Assembly: GCF_020687695.1 (NCBI RefSeq)
Contig: NZ_JAJEWL010000007.1
Location: 1-64,000 of the forward strand
Length of the DNA: 64,000 bases
Direction: 5' to 3'
Source of the DNA: Pusillimonas sp. MFBS29
Lineage (GTDB): Bacteria; Pseudomonadota; Gammaproteobacteria; Burkholderiales; Burkholderiaceae_B
Positions 54,258 through 63,917 of the stretch are shown here, one piece after another; position 1 is the stretch's first letter; each line of letters opens with the position of its first letter. Under the pieces are notes generated by a model. It had not been told where the DNA came from. It did not search any database and saw only the letters and a list, made by a program, of their open reading frames with translations. The position numbers and the translations under genes are program-made.

Positions 54258-55073
54258 ATGATCTTCACTCAAAAACTCCAGAAGTCCTGGGCAACGTCCA
54301 ACTCCATGCTTACTGTGGGCCTGGATCCCGACCCGCAACGCTTTCCCGCCGAATTGCAGGGTCGGCCCGATGCGATTTTTGAGTTCTGCCGCGCCATCAT
54401 CGATATGACCGCGCCGTATGCCTGTGCCATCAAACCGCAAATCGCCTATTTTTCGGCCCAGCGTGCCGAAGATCAGCTGGAAGCATTGTGCAGCCATATC
54501 CTGGAAAACCATCCTGGCCTGCCCATTGTGCTCGACGCCAAGCGCGGCGATATCGGATCGACAGCTGAACAGTATGCCCGCGAAGCGTTCGAACGCTACC
54601 AGGCAGATGCCGTAACCGTTAGCCCTTATATGGGGTTTGATACGCTTGAGCCCTACCTGTCGTGGAAAAGCAAAGGGGTCATTATCTTGTGCCGTACCTC
54701 GAACCAGGGCGGATCCGACCTGCAGTTCATCGAGTCTGCCGACGGCACGCCCCTGTATCTGCACGTTGCTTCGCTGGCAGCCGAAAAGTGGAATACCAAC
54801 GGTCAGTGCGCTCTGGTAGTGGGTGCCACCTTCCCCGAAGAAATTGCCAAGGTACGTTCACGCGTTGGCGACATGCCTTTGCTGATTCCCGGCATTGGTG
54901 CGCAAGGTGGCGATATTCCGGCCACCGTGATGGCGGGCCGTGACAGCCAGGGCACCGGCATGATGATCAATTCCTCGCGTGCGATCCTGTACGCCAGCGG
55001 CGGTGACAACTGGCGCGAAGCGGCAGCCGAGGCGGCACGCGCCACGCGCGACGCCATCAACGCGGCGAGATAA
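54258..55073 (+). CDS. pyrF: orotidine 5'-phosphate decarboxylase
   Basis: Last step of UMP synthesis. The 271-residue protein is of the longer (type 2) form. The catalytic Asp-Lys-Asp motif is in [10 protein letters not shown] (K95), with [10 protein letters not shown] at the N-terminus and [12 protein letters not shown] at the phosphate-binding end. It is preceded by a 79-bp gap after dgkA and convergent with pncC, overlapping it by 17 bp. Confidence 0.96.
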   Translation: MIFTQKLQKSWATSNSMLTVGLDPDPQRFPAELQGRPDAIFEFCRAIIDMTAPYACAIKPQIAYFSAQRAEDQLEALCSHILENHPGLPIVLDAKRGDIGSTAEQYAREAFERYQADAVTVSPYMGFDTLEPYLSWKSKGVIILCRTSNQGGSDLQFIESADGTPLYLHVASLAAEKWNTNGQCALVVGATFPEEIAKVRSRVGDMPLLIPGIGAQGGDIPATVMAGRDSQGTGMMINSSRAILYASGGDNWREAAAEAARATRDAINAAR

Positions 55074-55563
55074 TCTCCAGGGCGGTCTTCAGGGCGAATT
55101 CCACTGACGCATTACGAATTTGCGTGCGATCGCCTTCAAAGATCTTGGTCACTGCACGCGTTACCACACCCTGGCCTGCGCGCTGACCAAAACCAAAACA
55201 GACCATGCCAACCGGCTTGCCTGGTGTACCGCCCCCAGGCCCGGCGATGCCGGTGGTGGAAATGGCCAGTTGAGCCAGGCTGGAGGCGGCCAGCACGCCT
55301 GCCGCCATCTCCATGGCAGTTTCTTCGCTGACCGCACCAAAACGCTCGAGTGTGTCTTCGCTGACGCGCAGCTGCTCGATCTTTGCCTGATTGCTGTACG
55401 TGACGAAACCCCGATCGAACCAAGCACTGGATCCTGGCGTATCCGTCATGGCCGCTGCCAGCAGCCCTCCGGTGCACGACTCGGCGCAGGCGAACATCCA
55501 GCCGCGTTCAATCAGCAGTCGCCCCAGGTTGGGCGCGTATACCGCTAAGGCATCATGGTTCAT
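55057..55563 (-). CDS. pncC: CinA C-terminal family protein, likely nicotinamide-nucleotide amidase
   Basis: A 168-residue protein of the CinA C-terminal (PncC) family, which deamidates NMN in NAD salvage. The signature [35 protein letters not shown] holds the catalytic Ser and the Cys of [25 protein letters not shown] is the glycine-rich substrate loop. It lies downstream of pgpA by 1 bp. Its end overlaps pyrF. Confidence 0.93.
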   Translation of the reverse strand: MNHDALAVYAPNLGRLLIERGWMFACAESCTGGLLAAAMTDTPGSSAWFDRGFVTYSNQAKIEQLRVSEDTLERFGAVSEETAMEMAAGVLAASSLAQLAISTTGIAGPGGGTPGKPVGMVCFGFGQRAGQGVVTRAVTKIFEGDRTQIRNASVEFALKTALEIISPR

Positions 55564-55564
55564 G

Positions 55565-56086
55565 CTAAAGCACCTCGAGTCTGACCAGAACGGCGATCAG
55601 CAGCAGGCTGTATGCCGCCGCCAGGATGTCGTCCCACATGACGCCGAAACCATTCTTGAATCGGCCGTCAAAGAAATGTATGGGCGGTGGTTTGATGATG
55701 TCGAAACAACGGAAAATAACAAACGCAAGCAGCTGCGCGCCCCACCCTGCAGGCGTCAGCCACAACACCAGCCAGAAGGCTATTATTTCGTCCCAGACCA
55801 TGCCGCCATCGTCGGGACGCCCCAGTTCGGTGCCGGTGCGCTGGCAGGCCCAGCATCCCAGCAAAAAACCGGCCACGATCACGACGGCAATGGTGGCATC
55901 GGACAGGCGCCCCACCACCAGTACCCACAGCAGCCAGCCCATCAGGGTGCCCCAGGTGCCCGGCGCGGGCCTGATCAGCCCACTGCCCAGCCCAAAGGCA
56001 ATGATTCTGGGCACAGACTTGAACACCCACGACGGCGTAGGTTGCTGCGCGGTGTCGTTGTTCAAAGCGGGGTCTATGGGAGGCAT
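55565..56086 (-). CDS. pgpA: phosphatidylglycerophosphatase A
   Basis: Makes phosphatidylglycerol from its phosphate ester in the inner membrane. The 173-residue protein has about three to four hydrophobic helices. The family motifs are present: GSGLIRPAPGTWGTLMGW, DDGGMVWDEIIAFW and RCFDIIKPPPIHFFDGRFKNGFGVMWDDILA. The Asp-rich signatures are thought to bind Mg2+. It follows thiL by 15 bp and precedes pncC by 1 bp, so they are co-transcribed. Confidence 0.94.
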   Translation of the reverse strand: MPPIDPALNNDTAQQPTPSWVFKSVPRIIAFGLGSGLIRPAPGTWGTLMGWLLWVLVVGRLSDATIAVVIVAGFLLGCWACQRTGTELGRPDDGGMVWDEIIAFWLVLWLTPAGWGAQLLAFVIFRCFDIIKPPPIHFFDGRFKNGFGVMWDDILAAAYSLLLIAVLVRLEVL

Positions 56087-56101
56087 GGGGCGCGCGTATA
56101 G

Positions 56102-57070
56102 TCACGAAAAATGGTCAAAGCCGGCGGTATGCGGCCGAATCAGGCTTGCGCCTGGGCCCGACACACGCAAACCTGGCTCGGCCACGATGCTGCCTATCCG
56201 GGCAACAGCACATTTTGCCTGATCAGCCAGCTCCTGTATACGAGCTCTTTGGTCTTGCGCAGCGGTGAAGCATAGCTGATACACGTCTCCGCCAGCCAAA
56301 GCGGCTTCCTGTACCAGTCGGGGATCAAGCCCCTGCAGCGCAGGATGCAAGGGGAGCGTGCTGTAATCCAGTATGGCACCACAAGAGCTGGCCTTGAGTA
56401 TATGCCCCAGATCCTGTGCCAGGCCGTCGGAAATATCGAGCGCGGCATGTGCGACGCCTGCCAGGGTCTGACCAAAGGTCCACGGAGGTTCAGGCCATTC
56501 CAGCGCGCTGCGCGTTGCCGCCAGCAGGCGCTCATTGGCGGGCAGCCGCCCTTGCAGCAAACGCAGGGCAATATCGGCAGCGCCCAGATTGCCCGTTACC
56601 CAGATATCGTCATCTACCTGGGCCGCTGAACGCAGCAGGGCCTGCCCGGGCCTGACCTGCCCCATGACCGTCACGTTGATGATTATGCCGCTGGTGCTGC
56701 GCGTGGTGTCACCACCTATCAAGGGACAGCCGGCACGCTCGGCCAATGCATAAAACCCTTCAGAGAAGGCCTGCAACCAGGTTTCGTTCACATCAGGCAG
56801 TGACAGGCTAAGCAGACAGCCCAGGGGTTGCGCGCCCATGGCGGCCAGATCTGAAACATTGACGGCCAGCGCCTTGTGACCCAATGCCCTGGGATCGACA
56901 TCGGAGAAAAAGTGCCGGCCCTCAATCAGAAGGTCGGTGCTTGTGGCCAGATGATGGCCGGCCGCCACAGCAAAAAGAGCACAGTCATCACCCACGCCCA
57001 GGAAGCCCGATGGCGCCGGGCGTGTGAAATAACGGGCAATGAGATCGAACTCTTTGGGGCCGGCGGACAC
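56102..57070 (-). CDS. thiL: thiamine-monophosphate kinase
   Basis: Phosphorylates thiamine monophosphate to the diphosphate cofactor. The 322-residue protein has the AIRS-like fold with N-terminal DLIARYF, GDDCALFAVAAGHHLATSTDLLIEGRHFF, ALGHKALAVNVSDLAAMGAQPLG and GGDTTRS, the ATP- and Mg-binding blocks. DISDGLAQDLGHIL follows. No TPP riboswitch is seen. It follows nusB by 19 bp, as in many proteobacteria. Confidence 0.95.
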   Translation of the reverse strand: MSAGPKEFDLIARYFTRPAPSGFLGVGDDCALFAVAAGHHLATSTDLLIEGRHFFSDVDPRALGHKALAVNVSDLAAMGAQPLGCLLSLSLPDVNETWLQAFSEGFYALAERAGCPLIGGDTTRSTSGIIINVTVMGQVRPGQALLRSAAQVDDDIWVTGNLGAADIALRLLQGRLPANERLLAATRSALEWPEPPWTFGQTLAGVAHAALDISDGLAQDLGHILKASSCGAILDYSTLPLHPALQGLDPRLVQEAALAGGDVYQLCFTAAQDQRARIQELADQAKCAVARIGSIVAEPGLRVSGPGASLIRPHTAGFDHFS

Positions 57071-57089
57071 TTATGCAACCAGGTGCCGG

Positions 57090-57578
57090 CTAACGCCGAA
57101 CAGCAGCCTGGACCTCTTGGGGCCGGACATCGGCGGCCATTTTATCGAGCACGCCATTGACGAACTTGAAGCCGTCAGTGCCACCGAATGATTTGGCCAG
57201 TTCGACCGCTTCGTTGATGGCAACCTTGTAGGGGACCTCGAGGTGATGGATGAGTTCAAAGCTGCCTATCAGCAAAATACCGTGCTCGATGGGCGAAAGC
57301 TCTTCGAGCGGACGATCTACGTAAGGCATGAAGCGTTCGCGCAACGCAGGGGCTTCGCGCAGCGCGCCATGCAGCAAGGTCTTGAACCACGTTGCATCGG
57401 CATCGCTGAATTCTTCGTCGTCACGGATATGGGCATCGATTTCGCCGGCATCCTGCAACCCGGCATCGCCACGTACCAGCCAGGCGTAAACGCCCTGCAA
57501 GGCAAATTCGCGCGCACGGCGGCGCGCGCTACGTGCATTGCTGCGGGCGCCCGCCCCCTGAGTTCTACTTGTTGTCAA
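57090..57578 (-). CDS. nusB: transcription antitermination protein NusB
   Basis: NusB with NusE supports antitermination in rRNA operons. About 162 residues; [18 protein letters not shown] (the RNA-binding Arg-rich start) and [54 protein letters not shown] match the family. The start is uncertain: a TTG at 57578 has AGGA eight bases upstream. An ATG at 57602 lies inside the acidic tail of ribH, and the longest frame reaches 57665. The order ribH-nusB-thiL is standard. Confidence 0.9.
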   Translation of the reverse strand: MTTSRTQGAGARSNARSARRRAREFALQGVYAWLVRGDAGLQDAGEIDAHIRDDEEFSDADATWFKTLLHGALREAPALRERFMPYVDRPLEELSPIEHGILLIGSFELIHHLEVPYKVAINEAVELAKSFGGTDGFKFVNGVLDKMAADVRPQEVQAAVRR

Positions 57579-57582
57579 AATC

Positions 57583-58113
57583 TTAGTCCTCGTCGTCTTC
57601 ATCATCCTCGTCGTCGAAGTCGTCATCGTCGTCGTCTTCGTCGTACTCGGGCTCAAGCGCTGCAACCAGGTTCGCCATTTCTACGGCAGCACGTGCGCAA
57701 TCACGGCCTTTTTCCTCGGCGCGCACCTCGGCCTGCTCTTCGTTCTCGGTGGTGAGAACGCCATTGGCAACCGGAATACCGGTTTCCAGGGCGACACGAC
57801 TGATCGCCGCGGCGCTTTCATTGCTGACGATTTCGAAATGGTAGGTTTCACCACGAATAACGGCACCCAGTGCGATCAGGGCATCGAATTCAAAGGTTTC
57901 TGCCATTTGTGCCAACGTGACGCCCATTTCAAGGGCGCCCGGCACGGTGACCACCATGACGTCGCGTTCATCTACGCCCAGCTCGGCCAGCTCGGCCAGG
58001 CAGGACTCCAGCTCGGCCTGACCAATCTCTTCATTGAAACGAGCCCGCACGATACCAATATGCAAGCCTTCCCCGTTCAGATCGGGAGACAAGGTATAAG
58101 GGTTCATAGTCAA
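57583..58113 (-). CDS. ribH: 6,7-dimethyl-8-ribityllumazine synthase, with acidic tail
   Basis: Penultimate enzyme of riboflavin synthesis; forms pentamers or 60-mers. The 176-residue protein has the catalytic H92 in GETYHFEIV and the [23 protein letters not shown] and [15 protein letters not shown] blocks. The last 22 residues (155-176) hold about 20 Asp or Glu, an unusual C-terminal extension. The start could also be two codons later (MNPYTLSP). It lies 9 bp downstream of ribBX. Confidence 0.95.
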   Translation of the reverse strand: MTMNPYTLSPDLNGEGLHIGIVRARFNEEIGQAELESCLAELAELGVDERDVMVVTVPGALEMGVTLAQMAETFEFDALIALGAVIRGETYHFEIVSNESAAAISRVALETGIPVANGVLTTENEEQAEVRAEEKGRDCARAAVEMANLVAALEPEYDEDDDDDDFDDEDDEDDED

Positions 58114-58122
58114 TAATTCCTG

Positions 58123-59292
58123 TTAGGGTGTGGAAGGGGGTTCGCTATCGTAACCCGTTATCGTTAAGGAAAAACCTGCCATGCTGGGCATTTTTCTGGG
58201 TTTGGCCAAAAGACGGGCCTTGCCCACATTCAGGTCGCGCATGATTTGTGCGCCTATACCGTAAGTACGCAGGCCGTAGCGGCTTTCGCGGTCGGATGCC
58301 GGTGCCTGTTCGGACAAAGGTTGAGCCCAGGCCTCGAACTGCCCAAAGAGCATTTCGGGCGAGCTCTGGCAATTAAGCATAATAAGCACGCCTGCCGGCG
58401 AGGCCACTATGGCCTTGAGGGCGTCGGCCACGCTCCAGCTGTGCGTGGTGGCATCCTGGAACAGGACATCAAGCATGCTGGTGGGTTCGTGAACCCTGAC
58501 CAGGGCTTCGGCTTCAGGTGTGATATGACCATGCACCAGTGCCAGGTGCAATGCACCAGAAGCCAGATCACGATAGGCCACGGCCTGGAACTCACCCCAG
58601 GGGGTCTGGACCTGGCGGGCGGCAATCCGCTCGACCATGGATTCATGTTCGCTGCGATACTGGATCAGGTCGGCGATGGTACCGATTTTCAGGCCGTGTT
58701 CACGCGCGAACACTTTCAGATCAGGCAGCCTGGCCATGGTACCGTCGGGTTTCAGAATTTCGCAGATGGCTGCGGCAGGGGTCAGGCCGGCCAGCGCTGT
58801 AAGGTCGCAGCCTGCCTCGGTGTGCCCGGCGCGAACCAGCACGCCACCGCGCACCGCCTGCAGCGGAAATATGTGGCCAGGCTGTACCAGATCGGCAGGC
58901 GTGGTGTCGCGCGCCACCGCCACCTGTATGGTGCGGGCGCGATCGGCTGCAGAAATACCGGTATCGACGCCTTCGGCAGCCTCGATGGACATTGTGAAGT
59001 TGGTGCCGAAACGTGTGCCATTGCGGCTGGCCATCAGGGGCAGCTCGAGCTGGGTGCAACGCTCTTCAGTAAGGGTCAGGCAGACCAGGCCGCGTGCATG
59101 CGTAACCATGAAATTGATGGCCTCGGGCGTGACGTGCTCGGCAGCCATGACCAGGTCGCCTTCGTTTTCACGGTCTTCTTCGTCGACCAGGATGACCATG
59201 CGCCCGGCACGCAGCTCGGCGACAATTTCAGGTACGGGAGAGATACCGGAGGACGCCGCTGCATCCAGATCCGCATCGCGGGTGTTGCTCAT
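58123..59292 (-). CDS. ribB: DHBP synthase with degenerate GTP cyclohydrolase II domain (RibBX type)
   Basis: Makes 3,4-dihydroxy-2-butanone 4-phosphate for riboflavin. Residues 18-215 are a full RibB domain: EDRENEGDLVMAAEHV, TRFGTNFTMSIEA and HTEAGCDLTALAGL. Residues 216-389 resemble RibA, but the zinc-binding Cys motif (C-X10-C-X-C in RibA) is missing: RVHEPTSMLDVLF... replaces it. The cyclohydrolase is therefore likely inactive, as in the RibBX proteins known from proteobacteria, so a separate RibA is expected elsewhere. ATG at 59292 is used; a longer frame to 59403 lies in the divergent promoter region. Confidence 0.93.
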   Translation of the reverse strand: MSNTRDADLDAAASSGISPVPEIVAELRAGRMVILVDEEDRENEGDLVMAAEHVTPEAINFMVTHARGLVCLTLTEERCTQLELPLMASRNGTRFGTNFTMSIEAAEGVDTGISAADRARTIQVAVARDTTPADLVQPGHIFPLQAVRGGVLVRAGHTEAGCDLTALAGLTPAAAICEILKPDGTMARLPDLKVFAREHGLKIGTIADLIQYRSEHESMVERIAARQVQTPWGEFQAVAYRDLASGALHLALVHGHITPEAEALVRVHEPTSMLDVLFQDATTHSWSVADALKAIVASPAGVLIMLNCQSSPEMLFGQFEAWAQPLSEQAPASDRESRYGLRTYGIGAQIMRDLNVGKARLLAKPRKMPSMAGFSLTITGYDSEPPSTP

Positions 59293-59421
59293 GTTTGTTG
59301 GCCCTATTGAAAGTTTGCCCATTTTAACGCCTGAAAGCATGAAATGGCCGCCGCCGGTCAACCCGCACCCGCAAAGCCGGGTAATATCGCGCTGAAAGCC
59401 CATGCAAGGTCAAGATTTACT

Positions 59422-60243
59422 ATGTCTGAAAACACCACACCGGCCTCTGCCAACGACGGACGACGCAGCATTCAATCGGTAGAAACCGGTTTTCCGCTGC
59501 TCGCAGCCTTGGTCGACGCAGGCCTGCCGCTGAATCTGCGGGATCTGGCCAGCCGCGCAGGCATGACATCGGCCAAGGCTCATCCTTATCTGGTCAGCTT
59601 CGTGCGGGTCGGCCTGGTCAAGCAGGACAGCGTCACCGGCCAATACGAACTGGGACCTTTTGCGCTGCAAATGGGATTGGTCAGCCTGCAGCGCCTCGAC
59701 CCGGTCCGCCTGGCCCTGCCCCATGTAAATCAGCTGGCCGGAAAAATCGGGCATACCCTGGCGATTGCCGTACTGGGATCGCATGGTCCAACCATGATAC
59801 ATATCTCGCAAGCCAGCTACCCCGTTCATGTGAACATGCGCAACGGCACGGTGATGTCTATGTTGAACACGGCCACCGGGCGTGTCTTTGTGGCATGGCT
59901 GCCGCCCCAGGTCGCCCAGCACTACATCAAGCGCGAACTGGGCGACCTGGCGGTGGTGACCAGCAACACACCGGCACAACCAAATGCCGCCGCACTGCGC
60001 AAGATGGTGGAAGAACTCAGGCAAGCGGGATTGGCCGTTGCGCTGGGCAACCCCCTGCCCGGCATCGACGCCCTGTCTGTGCCGGTATTCGATCACTCGG
60101 GCAACATCGCGCTGGCACTGACCAGCCTGGGGCCAAGCACACTGTTCGATGCTTCGCCGCACGGGCCTATTGCCGCGGCGCTCAAGCAATGCGCTGCCGA
60201 GATATCCAGACAGCTGGGATACACCCTCGACACACGAGTTTAG
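59422..60243 (+). CDS. IclR family transcriptional regulator
   Basis: A 273-residue regulator. The winged-helix (about 15-75) includes RSIQSVETGFPLLAALVDAGLPLNLRDLASRAGMTSAKAHPYL. The effector-binding domain (about 85-265) has TLAIAVLGSHGPTMIHI, GRVFVAWLPPQ and GIDALSVPVFDHSGNIALALTSLGPST. The start ATG at 59422 is preceded by a weak site; earlier frames run into the divergent ribBX promoter. It directly precedes the phnDCEE genes and is their likely regulator. Confidence 0.92.
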   Translation: MSENTTPASANDGRRSIQSVETGFPLLAALVDAGLPLNLRDLASRAGMTSAKAHPYLVSFVRVGLVKQDSVTGQYELGPFALQMGLVSLQRLDPVRLALPHVNQLAGKIGHTLAIAVLGSHGPTMIHISQASYPVHVNMRNGTVMSMLNTATGRVFVAWLPPQVAQHYIKRELGDLAVVTSNTPAQPNAAALRKMVEELRQAGLAVALGNPLPGIDALSVPVFDHSGNIALALTSLGPSTLFDASPHGPIAAALKQCAAEISRQLGYTLDTRV

Positions 60244-60281
60244 CCACTACTACAAAAAGCAAACTCACGCCATCAAGAATA

Positions 60282-60304
60282 ATGACAATATTACTACTTG
60301 TCAT
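60282..60304. promoter_or_regulatory. inverted repeat upstream of phnD (site 1)
   Basis: ATGACAA-N9-TTGTCAT has perfect 7-bp arms. It lies between the IclR gene and phnD, and a possible -35 (TTGTCA, 60298-60303) falls in its right arm. It is a candidate regulator site. Confidence 0.6.
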
Positions 60305-60326
60305 ATACACATATGATTGGTGTATA
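60304..60326. promoter_or_regulatory. inverted repeat upstream of phnD (site 2)
   Basis: TATACAC-N9-GTGTATA has perfect 7-bp arms and abuts the first repeat with the same 9-bp spacer. Its right arm overlaps a possible -10 (TATAAA, 60323-60328). Together the sites would cover the promoter of the phn operon. Confidence 0.6.
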
Positions 60327-60370
60327 AACAGCCCCTTCACGCGCATTTAAGTCGCATTCCGGAGATAACC

Positions 60371-61363
60371 ATGAAGCATTCAACCGCGCTGGTCGCAGGC
60401 GCAATATTTGCCATTTTCGGCTCCACCCAAATGGCCTACGCTCAAGATAACTGCCCGAACCGTGGCGATCTCGACACCATGTACTGCGATGCGAACAACG
60501 ACCTGGTCGCCGATACACCCACCGATCCAGCCCAGCTCAAAACGCCTTCAACCGTGGTATTTACCTATACCCCCGTCGAAGACCCGGCCGTTTATGCCGA
60601 GATCTTCTCGCCTTTCACCAAATACTTGTCTGAGTGCGTCGACCGCAAAGTGGTCTTCTATCAGGTGCAAAGCAATGCCGCCGAAATCGAAGCCATGCGC
60701 TCGAACCGGCTGCACGTGGGTGGTTTCTCCACCGGCCCCACCAACTTCGCCGTTAACCTGGCAGGTGCCGTACCGTTCGCCGTCAAAGGGGATGCAAACG
60801 GCTTCCAGGGCTACAACCTCATCCTTATCGTCAAGAAAGACAGCCCATTCAAAAGCCTGGCCGATCTGAAAGGCAAGAAGGTTGCCCACACTTCGCCCTC
60901 TTCCAACTCGGGCAATATGGCACCTATTGCCCTGTTCCCCGCAGAAGGCCTGGTACCGGGCAAAGACTATGAATTCCTGTATTCGGGCAAACATGACCAG
61001 TCCGTCATGGGCGTGAACTCCGGCGACTACGACGCAGCCGCCGTGGCCTCCGACGTATTCAACCGCATGGCCGAACGCGGCCAGGTCGATGCCGACGACT
61101 TCCGCATTCTGTACACCAGCGAAAAATTCCCCACGTCGTCGTTCGCCTATGCCTACGACCTTGAGCCCAAGTTCCGCGACCAAATGCTCAAGTGCTTCTA
61201 CGACTACCGCTTCCCTGCTGAAATGCAGGAAGCCTTTGACGGCGCCGATCGCTTCTACCCTGTCACCTACAAAAAAGACTGGGCCATTGTTCGTGACGTT
61301 GCCAAAGCCGGTGGCGAAAGCTTCACCCGTTCAGCCTACGACAAAGCAAGCAAGAAGAACTAA
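60371..61363 (+). CDS. phnD: phosphonate/phosphite-type ABC transporter substrate-binding protein
   Basis: A 330-residue periplasmic binding protein. The signal peptide is about 1-23 (ending AYAQ). The mature part begins [25 protein letters not shown], a feature of this PhnD branch. The binding domain has [99 protein letters not shown] precedes ATG 60371. The ligand may be phosphonate, phosphite or a similar anion; no C-P lyase or phosphonatase is nearby. Confidence 0.94.
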   Translation: MKHSTALVAGAIFAIFGSTQMAYAQDNCPNRGDLDTMYCDANNDLVADTPTDPAQLKTPSTVVFTYTPVEDPAVYAEIFSPFTKYLSECVDRKVVFYQVQSNAAEIEAMRSNRLHVGGFSTGPTNFAVNLAGAVPFAVKGDANGFQGYNLILIVKKDSPFKSLADLKGKKVAHTSPSSNSGNMAPIALFPAEGLVPGKDYEFLYSGKHDQSVMGVNSGDYDAAAVASDVFNRMAERGQVDADDFRILYTSEKFPTSSFAYAYDLEPKFRDQMLKCFYDYRFPAEMQEAFDGADRFYPVTYKKDWAIVRDVAKAGGESFTRSAYDKASKKN

Positions 61364-61368
61364 TCAAC

Positions 61369-62139
61369 ATGGGGGCATCACTTAGCATCAACAGTTTGGT
61401 CAAAGAGTACCGTGCCAACCAGCCGGTACTCAAAAACATCAACCTTGACATCACCGGTGAGGGCCTGACGGCCATCATCGGCCCGTCAGGGACCGGCAAA
61501 AGCACGCTGCTGCGTTGCATAAACCGGCTCATTGATCCCTCTGCCGGATCCATCATCCTCGAGGAAAACGGCAAACGCATCGATCTGGCCAAGGTCAGGG
61601 GTGCCGCCTTGCGGCAGGCCCGCCGGCGCATAGGCATGGTGTTCCAGGAATACAACCTGGTCGAGCGCCTGACCGTCATGGAGAACCTGCTCACAGGCCG
61701 TCTGGGCTATACCTCGCCCATGAATGCCTGGCGGCGGCGCTTCGAACCCGAAGACATCCAGTACGCACACAGCCTGCTCGAAACCGTCGGTCTGGGCGGT
61801 TTCGCCAATCAACGTGCCGACGCACTGTCCGGTGGACAGCGTCAGCGTGTGGGCATTGCCCGTGCGCTTATGCAACGCCCTCAGCTGCTGCTGGCCGATG
61901 AACCTACTTCATCGCTCGACCCGAAAACCTCGGTCGAGATCATGGAGCTGCTCATCGACCAGGGCAAGGCGTTCGGTATCCCCGTCATCGTCAACATTCA
62001 CGACGTCGAGCTGGCCAAACGCTATGCCTCGCGCATCGTTGGCATGTCGGGCGGCCACGTTGTCTACGATGGCCAGGCCGATGGCCTGAGCACCGAGGTA
62101 CTCAAGGAAATCTATGGGGGCGAGTCGTGGCTCCAATAG
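61369..62139 (+). CDS. phnC: phosphonate-type ABC transporter ATP-binding protein
   Basis: A 256-residue ATPase. Walker [10 protein letters not shown] (38-46), Q-loop [25 protein letters not shown] (PhnC-typical), signature [15 protein letters not shown] and Walker [14 protein letters not shown] are all present. It energises the two membrane subunits. It lies 5 bp after phnD, and its 3' end overlaps the phnE start by 13 bp. Confidence 0.95.
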   Translation: MGASLSINSLVKEYRANQPVLKNINLDITGEGLTAIIGPSGTGKSTLLRCINRLIDPSAGSIILEENGKRIDLAKVRGAALRQARRRIGMVFQEYNLVERLTVMENLLTGRLGYTSPMNAWRRRFEPEDIQYAHSLLETVGLGGFANQRADALSGGQRQRVGIARALMQRPQLLLADEPTSSLDPKTSVEIMELLIDQGKAFGIPVIVNIHDVELAKRYASRIVGMSGGHVVYDGQADGLSTEVLKEIYGGESWLQ

Positions 62140-63008
62140 TTGCACCTGTATCCGGGCCACAAGTGAAACCATTTGCGCTGTCACCGAAGGTCAAATGGGG
62201 CATTTTGCTTATCGTGCTCTACACCGTTTTCGCTGCCACGCAACTCGGGTTCTCCTGGGACCGCTTCGAGGCTGGTCTGGGCCACGGCGCAAAATTCCTG
62301 GCACGCATGTTCCCGCCCAGCGTCGATCGCCTCGATGTCTTATGGAAGGGCATAGCCGAAAGTCTGGAAATCGCGGTACTGTCCACCACCCTTGGAATCA
62401 TTCTGTCGCTGCCGCTCAGCCTGCTGGGTGCACGTAACCTGATGCCGGTATGGGCAACCTGGCCGGCACGAGCGGTGGTGTCCTTGTGCCGTGCGCTGCA
62501 CCCGGTCATTGTGGCCATCATCTTCGTGAAGGCCGTGGGCTTTGGTGCGCTGGCCGGCGTGCTTGCACTTACAGTGGCCTCCATTGGTTTCATCGGCAAG
62601 CTGTTCACCGAGTCCATAGAAGAAATTTCACTCAAGCAAGTAGAGGCCGTTCGCGCCACTGGTGCATCGTTTATCAACGTCATCATTTTCGCGGTGTTGC
62701 CTCAGGTGTTTGCCCGTTTCGTCGGGTTTTCCACCTACCAGATGGACTCGAACCTGCGTAACTCCACCATGGTCGGCATCGTGGGCGCCGGCGGTATTGG
62801 CGGCACACTGTTCTCGGCCTTCCAGCGCTTCGACTACGATTTCGTCTGCACCATACTGGCCACCATCATCGCCATCATCATGGTAGGCGAACTGCTGGCT
62901 GGCGTCGTACGCGCCATCTTGCTCGACAACGTATCACTGGGATCGATTTTCGCGAAGAAGGCACAGGGCCCTGCACGCGCATCACACTCCCTCGAGGAGG
63001 ATGCATGA
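62127..63008 (+). CDS. phnE: phosphonate-type ABC transporter permease, first subunit
   Basis: A 293-residue permease with about six membrane helices. The PhnE-type inner-membrane block is [30 protein letters not shown], with the coupling EAA motif [32 protein letters not shown]. The start is a GTG inside phnC; GGGGGCG lies upstream. It ends in ATGA with the second permease, suggesting translational coupling. Confidence 0.94.
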   Translation: MAPIVAPVSGPQVKPFALSPKVKWGILLIVLYTVFAATQLGFSWDRFEAGLGHGAKFLARMFPPSVDRLDVLWKGIAESLEIAVLSTTLGIILSLPLSLLGARNLMPVWATWPARAVVSLCRALHPVIVAIIFVKAVGFGALAGVLALTVASIGFIGKLFTESIEEISLKQVEAVRATGASFINVIIFAVLPQVFARFVGFSTYQMDSNLRNSTMVGIVGAGGIGGTLFSAFQRFDYDFVCTILATIIAIIMVGELLAGVVRAILLDNVSLGSIFAKKAQGPARASHSLEEDA

Positions 63009-63814
63009 GCACCAACCTGCAATCTTTTCCCGGCACCTGGGTACGCTACACGCCAGGCCAGCGTCTGCTGCGCTTCGCGCTGTACCTGCTTTTTGTGCTC
63101 GCAATCGTCCAGTCCCTGCGCAGCATCGACGTCATACCGGAGTTCCTCTACGATGCGCCCGCGCAAATGGGCGATCTGCTTCAGCGGATGTGGCCGGTAT
63201 CGTGGCGCAGCTTCCCCGGGTCCATCCAGAAGGCCTTGATAGAAACGCTGCACATGGCCACCATGGGCACCATCCTGGCGGTCATTCTGGCCGTTCCGGT
63301 GGGGCTCGCTGTTGCCAATAACCTGACACCCAACCGGGCCGTCAACTTCGTTGCGCGCTTCATCCTGGTGTCCAGCCGATCCATCAACTCGCTGGTCTGG
63401 GCGTTGCTGTTCATTGCCATATTCGGCCCCGGGCCACTGGCGGGCACGATTGCCATTGCCTTCCGGTCCATAGGCTTCATAGGCAAGCTGCTGGGCGAAG
63501 CCATAGAAGATGCCCATCGCGGGCCTATCGAAGCCCTGACTGCCACCGGGGCCAGCAAAGGGTCCATCATCGCCTACGGCTACTGGCCGCAGATACGCCC
63601 TGCGTTTTGGTCCATAGTGCTGCTGCGCTGGGACATCAACGTACGCGAATCGGCAGTGCTCGGCCTGGTTGGCGCAGGCGGTATAGGCATGGCCCTGAAC
63701 AGCGCCATGGATCTTTTCCAATGGGACAAGGTCTCCCTTATCCTGCTGCTTATCTTTGCCATTGTCATCGTGGCCGAGGTCGTCATCACTCGCGCCCGCA
63801 AGACGCTGCTCTGA
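63005..63814 (+). CDS. phnE: phosphonate-type ABC transporter permease, second subunit
   Basis: A 269-residue permease, paralogous to the first, with about six membrane helices. The EAA-type coupling motif is EAIEDAHRGPIEALTATGASKGSIIAYGYWPQ. The pair of PhnE-like subunits is the known form of this transporter. Its ATG overlaps the first permease stop (ATGA). The operon ends here; the hairpin at 63825 follows. Confidence 0.94.
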   Translation: MSTNLQSFPGTWVRYTPGQRLLRFALYLLFVLAIVQSLRSIDVIPEFLYDAPAQMGDLLQRMWPVSWRSFPGSIQKALIETLHMATMGTILAVILAVPVGLAVANNLTPNRAVNFVARFILVSSRSINSLVWALLFIAIFGPGPLAGTIAIAFRSIGFIGKLLGEAIEDAHRGPIEALTATGASKGSIIAYGYWPQIRPAFWSIVLLRWDINVRESAVLGLVGAGGIGMALNSAMDLFQWDKVSLILLLIFAIVIVAEVVITRARKTLL

Positions 63815-63819
63815 TCAGC

Positions 63820-63859
63820 AAAAAACAGTGCAGCAGTGGCCCGCGCCATGCTGCACTGT
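63820..63859 (-). terminator. hairpin after phnE, terminator-like on the minus strand
   Basis: ACAGTGCAGCA and TGGC (63825-63840) pair with GCCA and TGCTGCACTGT (63845-63859), one base unpaired, around CCGC. On the minus strand it is followed by five to six T (plus-strand A-run at 63820-63824). On the plus strand there is no T-run, but the stem could still slow transcription from phnE into the next gene. Confidence 0.55.
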
Positions 63860-63917
63860 GAAAGCGGTATCCCGGGCAAAAAGGTAATATTTGACCATTA
63901 CCTTTCCGGGGTTACCG

